A DNA stretch of 64,000 nt from Chamaecrista fasciculata (Eukaryota; Streptophyta; Magnoliopsida; Fabales; Fabaceae). The translations under genes were made by a program, and so were the position numbers. Location: positions 285,513 to 349,512 of the forward strand of contig QANZ01029578.1 in NCBI GenBank assembly GCA_003254925.1, written 5' to 3'. The notes under the pieces are model-generated. The model did not search any database, had not been told where the DNA came from, and was given only the letters and a program-made list of their open reading frames with translations. Shown piece by piece: positions 60,605-64,000 of the stretch (position 1 is its first letter; each line of letters starts with the position of its first letter).

Positions 60605-62508
60605 AATCAAAGTGTAATGTTGTTGACCGTGCCGTCAAGATACTTTCTAAGGCTTGCGACGTTCCACGGGTTTTCTAGTCGGCGGCCATCCAGTGTAGAA
60701 AGCATGTAAGCGCCCCCTGGAATAACCTTGACAATGCGGTATGGTCCTTCCCAGTTAGGGTGTAGCTTGTCGTGCGAGCGGTTCAAGCGGTCGTTGGCTA
60801 CGTCTCGAAGGATGAGGTCGCCTACCTCGAAGGACCGGTGTTTGACCTTCTTGTTGAAGTATTTCGCCATGCGCTCTTTGTAGGCGGCCTGCCGGATGCT
60901 GGCAATTTCGCGTACCTCTTCGAGTTCGTCCGGGGCGATCGCCCTGCAACTTCGATTGGCCTTCTCGTTATAGTATAAGACTCTGTCAGAGAGGTAAGCA
61001 GTCTCAGCTGGGATCATGGCGGGCGACCCATAGGTAAGGGTGTAAGGCGCCTCGCCTGTAGACTCTTGAGGTGTGATGCGATAGGACCATAAGACGATTG
61101 GAAGTTCGTCCGCCCAACGACCTTTTGCGTTGTCGAGTCGGTGCTTCAATCCGTTCAGGATGATGCGGTTGGCGAGCTTGGTTTTCCCATTAGTTGAGGG
61201 GTGTTCGACTGAGGTGTTGCCTAGGGAGATGTCATATTCGGCGCAAAATTCGCGAAAAGATTCGATGATGAACTGGCGACCGTTATCGCTGAAGAGTCGC
61301 TGGGGGACGCCAAATCGGGAGAGAATGTTTTGCAAGACGAAAGTTTTCATCTGTGCCGAGCTGATGGATCTGACCGGTTCTGCCTCGATCCATTTGGTAA
61401 AAAGATCGATTGCCACGATAAGGAACTTTCGTTGGCCGGTGGCGGTCGGAAATGACCCTAGGATGTCGATCCCCCACACATCGAAAGGCTAGGGGGACTC
61501 CATTGGGCGCATGTCTTCTCCCAAAATATGGATGTGGTTGGCATGCTCCTAGCACTTTCTTCAGGTTTTTACCAGTTCGGTGGCGTCCCTGATGATGGAA
61601 GGCCAATAGTACCCCGAGATGAGGATTTTGCGTTTTAAAGTGGGTGCTGCCTGATGTGAGCCGTAGAGTCCTTCGTGGAGCTCTTTGAGGATGAGGCAGA
61701 CGTCGTTTGGTCCGACGCATCTGAGGCAGGGCATAGAGTGACCTCTCCGGTAAAGGTCATTACCCCAGAGGAAGTAGTGGGCAGCCCGGCGCACGACCTT
61801 TCGGGCTTCGTTCCTGCCAGGCGGGAGAGTTCCATTTCTGATGTAAGCGACGATTGGCGTTCGCCAGTCAGGAGTTGTCTCGACAGCCAGGACCATTGGT
61901 CCTTCAATTGATGTGCGTTCCAGGGTGGTGTGAATGATAGAAGAGCGGCCTCTAGCGTCCGGCTTAGAGGCTAGCTTGGCCAAAGCATCTGCCCTGGTAT
62001 TTTTAGAACGCAAGATGTGCGTGAATTGAGCGGCCCGAATGTGATGACGGAGGATGTATTGTGCCTTTTCCACATACTTGAGTATAGTGGGTTCCTTAGC
62101 CTCGAAATCTCCTTTCATATGTCCGACTACAAGCTGGGAGTCGCTGTAGACGTGAATGTCCTGGGCGCCCATGCCTACGGCGAGTTCGAGGGCGGCAATG
62201 AGTGCTTCATACTCTGCCTGATTATTTGTGGCAAGAAAGCGTATGTCGATAGCCTGTTCGATGGCGTAACCGTCGAGCAACTCGACGATGACTCCTGCAC
62301 CGCGAAGCTTGACGGACGAGGCACCATCAATGTAAATGTTCCATATGATGGAGACTGGATCAGCGGGCGTCATCTCCGCGACGAAGTCAGCGAGAGCTTG
62401 CCCTTTGATAGCGCGCCGAGGTTCGAAGGTGAGGCCGAATTCAGAAAGCTCGATCAACCAGTTGACCAGGCGGCCCGCAATGTCGGGCTGATGGATGATT
62501 TGCCTCAT
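60605..62508 (-). pseudogene. Pol remnant: archaeal-type RNase H and integrase
   Basis: The upstream part has an RNase H fold with IYIDGASS, NNQAEYEALIAALE, YSDSQLVVG and SKNTRADALAKLAS, the RVT_3/archaeal type typical of Tat elements. It then reads into the zinc-binding region of integrase (LHEGLYGSHQ, GYYWPS). The downstream part is the integrase core (WGIDILGSFP, IDLFTKWIEAE, FSDNGRQF, EHPSTNGK) and its C-terminal domain (NWEGPYRIVKV). Protease and most of the reverse transcriptase are absent. It is a broken fossil, with about one or two breaks in this part. Confidence 0.88.
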
Positions 62509-62580
62509 GGGCGGTCAAGATCAATGGACAAAATACTTGTGTTTTGTCCAGTCCTGTCTCTGACAAAAAAATATATATAT

Positions 62581-62873
62581 ACTAGTGTGCAGCCATCTTA
62601 GGAAATATTAAAATATTTAAATTAAATAATTATTAAAACTTTAAAATTATAAATATTTTATAATATTTTTAATAAAAATTTAATTTTTTATAATATATTG
62701 TTATTTTTATTTTATTTTAATAACATTTTTTTTATTTAAGTAGTGAGAAATTTTTTTTTCATTTAAGTTGTGAGAAGTTACTTAACTCTTTTTACTATTT
62801 TTTCTCTTTTAATATTTTATAATAAAATTAATTTTGACCAATCAAAACACTCCTCACACATAAATAGTATAGA
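62581..62873 (-). mobile_element. Helitron-like element (minus orientation)
   Basis: On the minus strand it begins TCTATACTATTTATGTG and continues GTGTTTTGATTGGTCAAAAT, as in the 28297 element. It ends CTAG followed by T. The 3' hairpin is weak here. It lies 70 bp beyond the truncation point of the gypsy fossil. Confidence 0.6.
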
Positions 62874-62879
62874 TATAGA

Positions 62880-63330
62880 TATAATATTTCAAAGTTTTAA
62901 TATATATATATATATAATTACAAAATAGTTTTAAAAAAATTAGTGATAATAAAAGTCATTTAATTATATTTATAAGTAATGAAAAATGAATATTGTGAAG
63001 TTTATCTTCTAATAATTTTGATTTTCACTTCTCTTTAAATTGTATATTATTTCACTAAAATAGATTTGTAAACTCTTAGAATAGAGTATATCATGTATGT
63101 TCTCATGGCAGTTAACTTTCTAAGGCAATTACGATCCCAACTATTATTATATTTTTAGCTTAATTTCCACATATACATTTTATAAAACAATTGTTAAAAG
63201 CTTACGATCGATGTAGATTGATGCAATAATAATTTACAACATATATTATATACATATAGTAAATTAATGATTGTATTATTCAAGATTCGATTTTTTTTTT
63301 AATTTTGTTTTTCAAATGCATAGGTTTGAG
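62880..63330. other. AT-rich DNA; no gene seen
   Basis: No coding frame or recognisable repeat. Confidence 0.45.
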
Positions 63331-63334
63331 GTAG

Positions 63335-63780
63335 TTAATGTTTGGCTAATTGCACCACGAAGCGTGAGTTTTAGGTTAGAGACAGAAAATATCATTGAGT
63401 TTTAAAACTTGAAAGGAAGACCGCTTGAGTTTTCAACTATATTCACTTAGTTACCCTGAATTTTAAAACTTGACAAAAAAAAAATCCCTTGAGTTTTCAT
63501 GTTTGTTCACTTAAAAGTTAAGACCCTTAAGTTTTTTTCTTTAAAAAATGAGGCTATTTAAGAGTTTTAAATAAGTAAAGTTAAAACTTAAAAGTTCAGA
63601 GGTTAAAACTTAAAAGTTCAGAGGGTTTGTCTGTCAAGTTTTAAAACTCAAAGGTCTTAAATGAACACAATTGAGAACCCGGAGGATATTTCAGTCAAAT
63701 TTTAAAACTCAGGAATACTTTCTACTCCTAACTTAAAACCCAGGAGATCTTTTGAGTTACTACACTCTCCCTAAGTGACC
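63335..63780. mobile_element. Foldback repeat with GAGTTTTAAAACTTGA units
   Basis: Several copies of GAGTTTTAAAACTTGA and its mirror TCAAGTTTTAAAACTC arranged as an inverted repeat, with a direct repeat of GGTTAAAACTTAAAAGTTCA in the right arm (about 63560-63620). Probably a MITE; ends and target duplication are unclear. Confidence 0.5.
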
Positions 63781-63814
63781 AAAGTCCATTTGAACATAGA
63801 GTATAATAGTTAAG

Positions 63815-64000
63815 GCTTTGTTGACAACACCAAGATCAATAATGATTTTCATCCTACCAATATTTTTCATAGAGAATCAATTGTACTTTTAGTTTTAGTT
63901 CAGCATTGTGTACATATTATTCCTCATTTGAGTTAATGATTATAAAGTGTCGTTTGATTTTCTTATAATTTCATTTGGCTTCATGTTTTTCGAAAAAAAA
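63815..64000 (+). repeat. Second copy of the 52.9-kb repeat tail
   Basis: TTTGTTGACAACACCAAG, ATGATTTTCATCCTACC and AAAGTGTCGTTTGATTTTCT, followed by CATTTGGCTTC and a terminal A run, parallel the 52920-53130 sequence. The window ends inside or at the tail. Confidence 0.4.

Larger units (their letters stand above)
55684..62512 (-). mobile_element. Fossil Ty3/gypsy retrotransposon, Tat lineage, 5'-truncated
   Basis: A GC-rich block in AT-rich surroundings. Read on the minus strand, the order is archaeal-type RNase H, integrase, a region with a long antisense coding frame, a polypurine tract (about 56291-56304) and the 3' LTR (55684-56290). The gag, protease and most of the reverse transcriptase, and the 5' LTR, are missing. 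The second archaeal-like RNase H and an antisense ORF before the 3' LTR are known traits of Tat elements such as Grande and Retand. It is broken, with roughly four to six breaks in the reading frames. Age cannot be set from one LTR, but the well-kept protein similarity suggests it is not very old. Confidence 0.85.

Overview
The window is nuclear DNA of a flowering plant, most likely a eudicot. The genes carry plant-type GT-AG introns, and one product (RbcX2) is a chloroplast assembly factor. The non-coding DNA is very AT-rich and packed with plant transposon families. A legume is possible but cannot be shown from this sequence. There is one assembly gap (Ns 41607-42133).

Five host genes can be modelled. 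(1) 907-6998, minus: an 11-exon DEAD-box RNA helicase of the RH29/DBP10/DDX54 type (ribosome biogenesis). (2) 14232-21753, plus: an 8-exon armadillo-repeat protein, the ARMC8/GID5-type subunit of the CTLH/GID ubiquitin ligase. (3) 24405-27192, minus: a 5-exon RbcX2-type Rubisco assembly chaperone. (4) 32352-35546, plus: a two-RRM hnRNP-F/H-like RNA-binding protein with a 14-nt first coding exon. (5) 46549-47040, plus: a single-exon SIAMESE-related (SMR) inhibitor of cyclin-dependent kinases. They are unrelated housekeeping or regulatory genes, each with its own promoter; nothing suggests a cluster. I saw no tRNA, rRNA or CRISPR.

The rest is mostly transposons. Mutator-like non-autonomous elements with long inverted repeats recur, several with readable 8-9-bp target duplications (12261, 25601, 29985, 43409, 43860, 45133, 50204). 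Two of them, 667 bp and 2.2 kb, fold back over almost their whole length. There are also Helitron-like elements with a shared 3' hairpin and CTAG end, a hAT element with an 8-bp duplication, a Stowaway MITE, a PIF/Harbinger-like element, an RTE-type LINE tail, and several unclassified foldback repeats.

From about 55.7 to 62.5 kb lies a GC-rich, 5'-truncated fossil of a Ty3/gypsy retrotransposon of the Tat lineage. On the minus strand it has an archaeal-type RNase H, an integrase, a polypurine tract and a 3' LTR. Between integrase and LTR is a long antisense (plus-strand) coding region resembling the Transposase_28 'putative gypsy type transposon' family, with what looks like its own promoter and splice signals.
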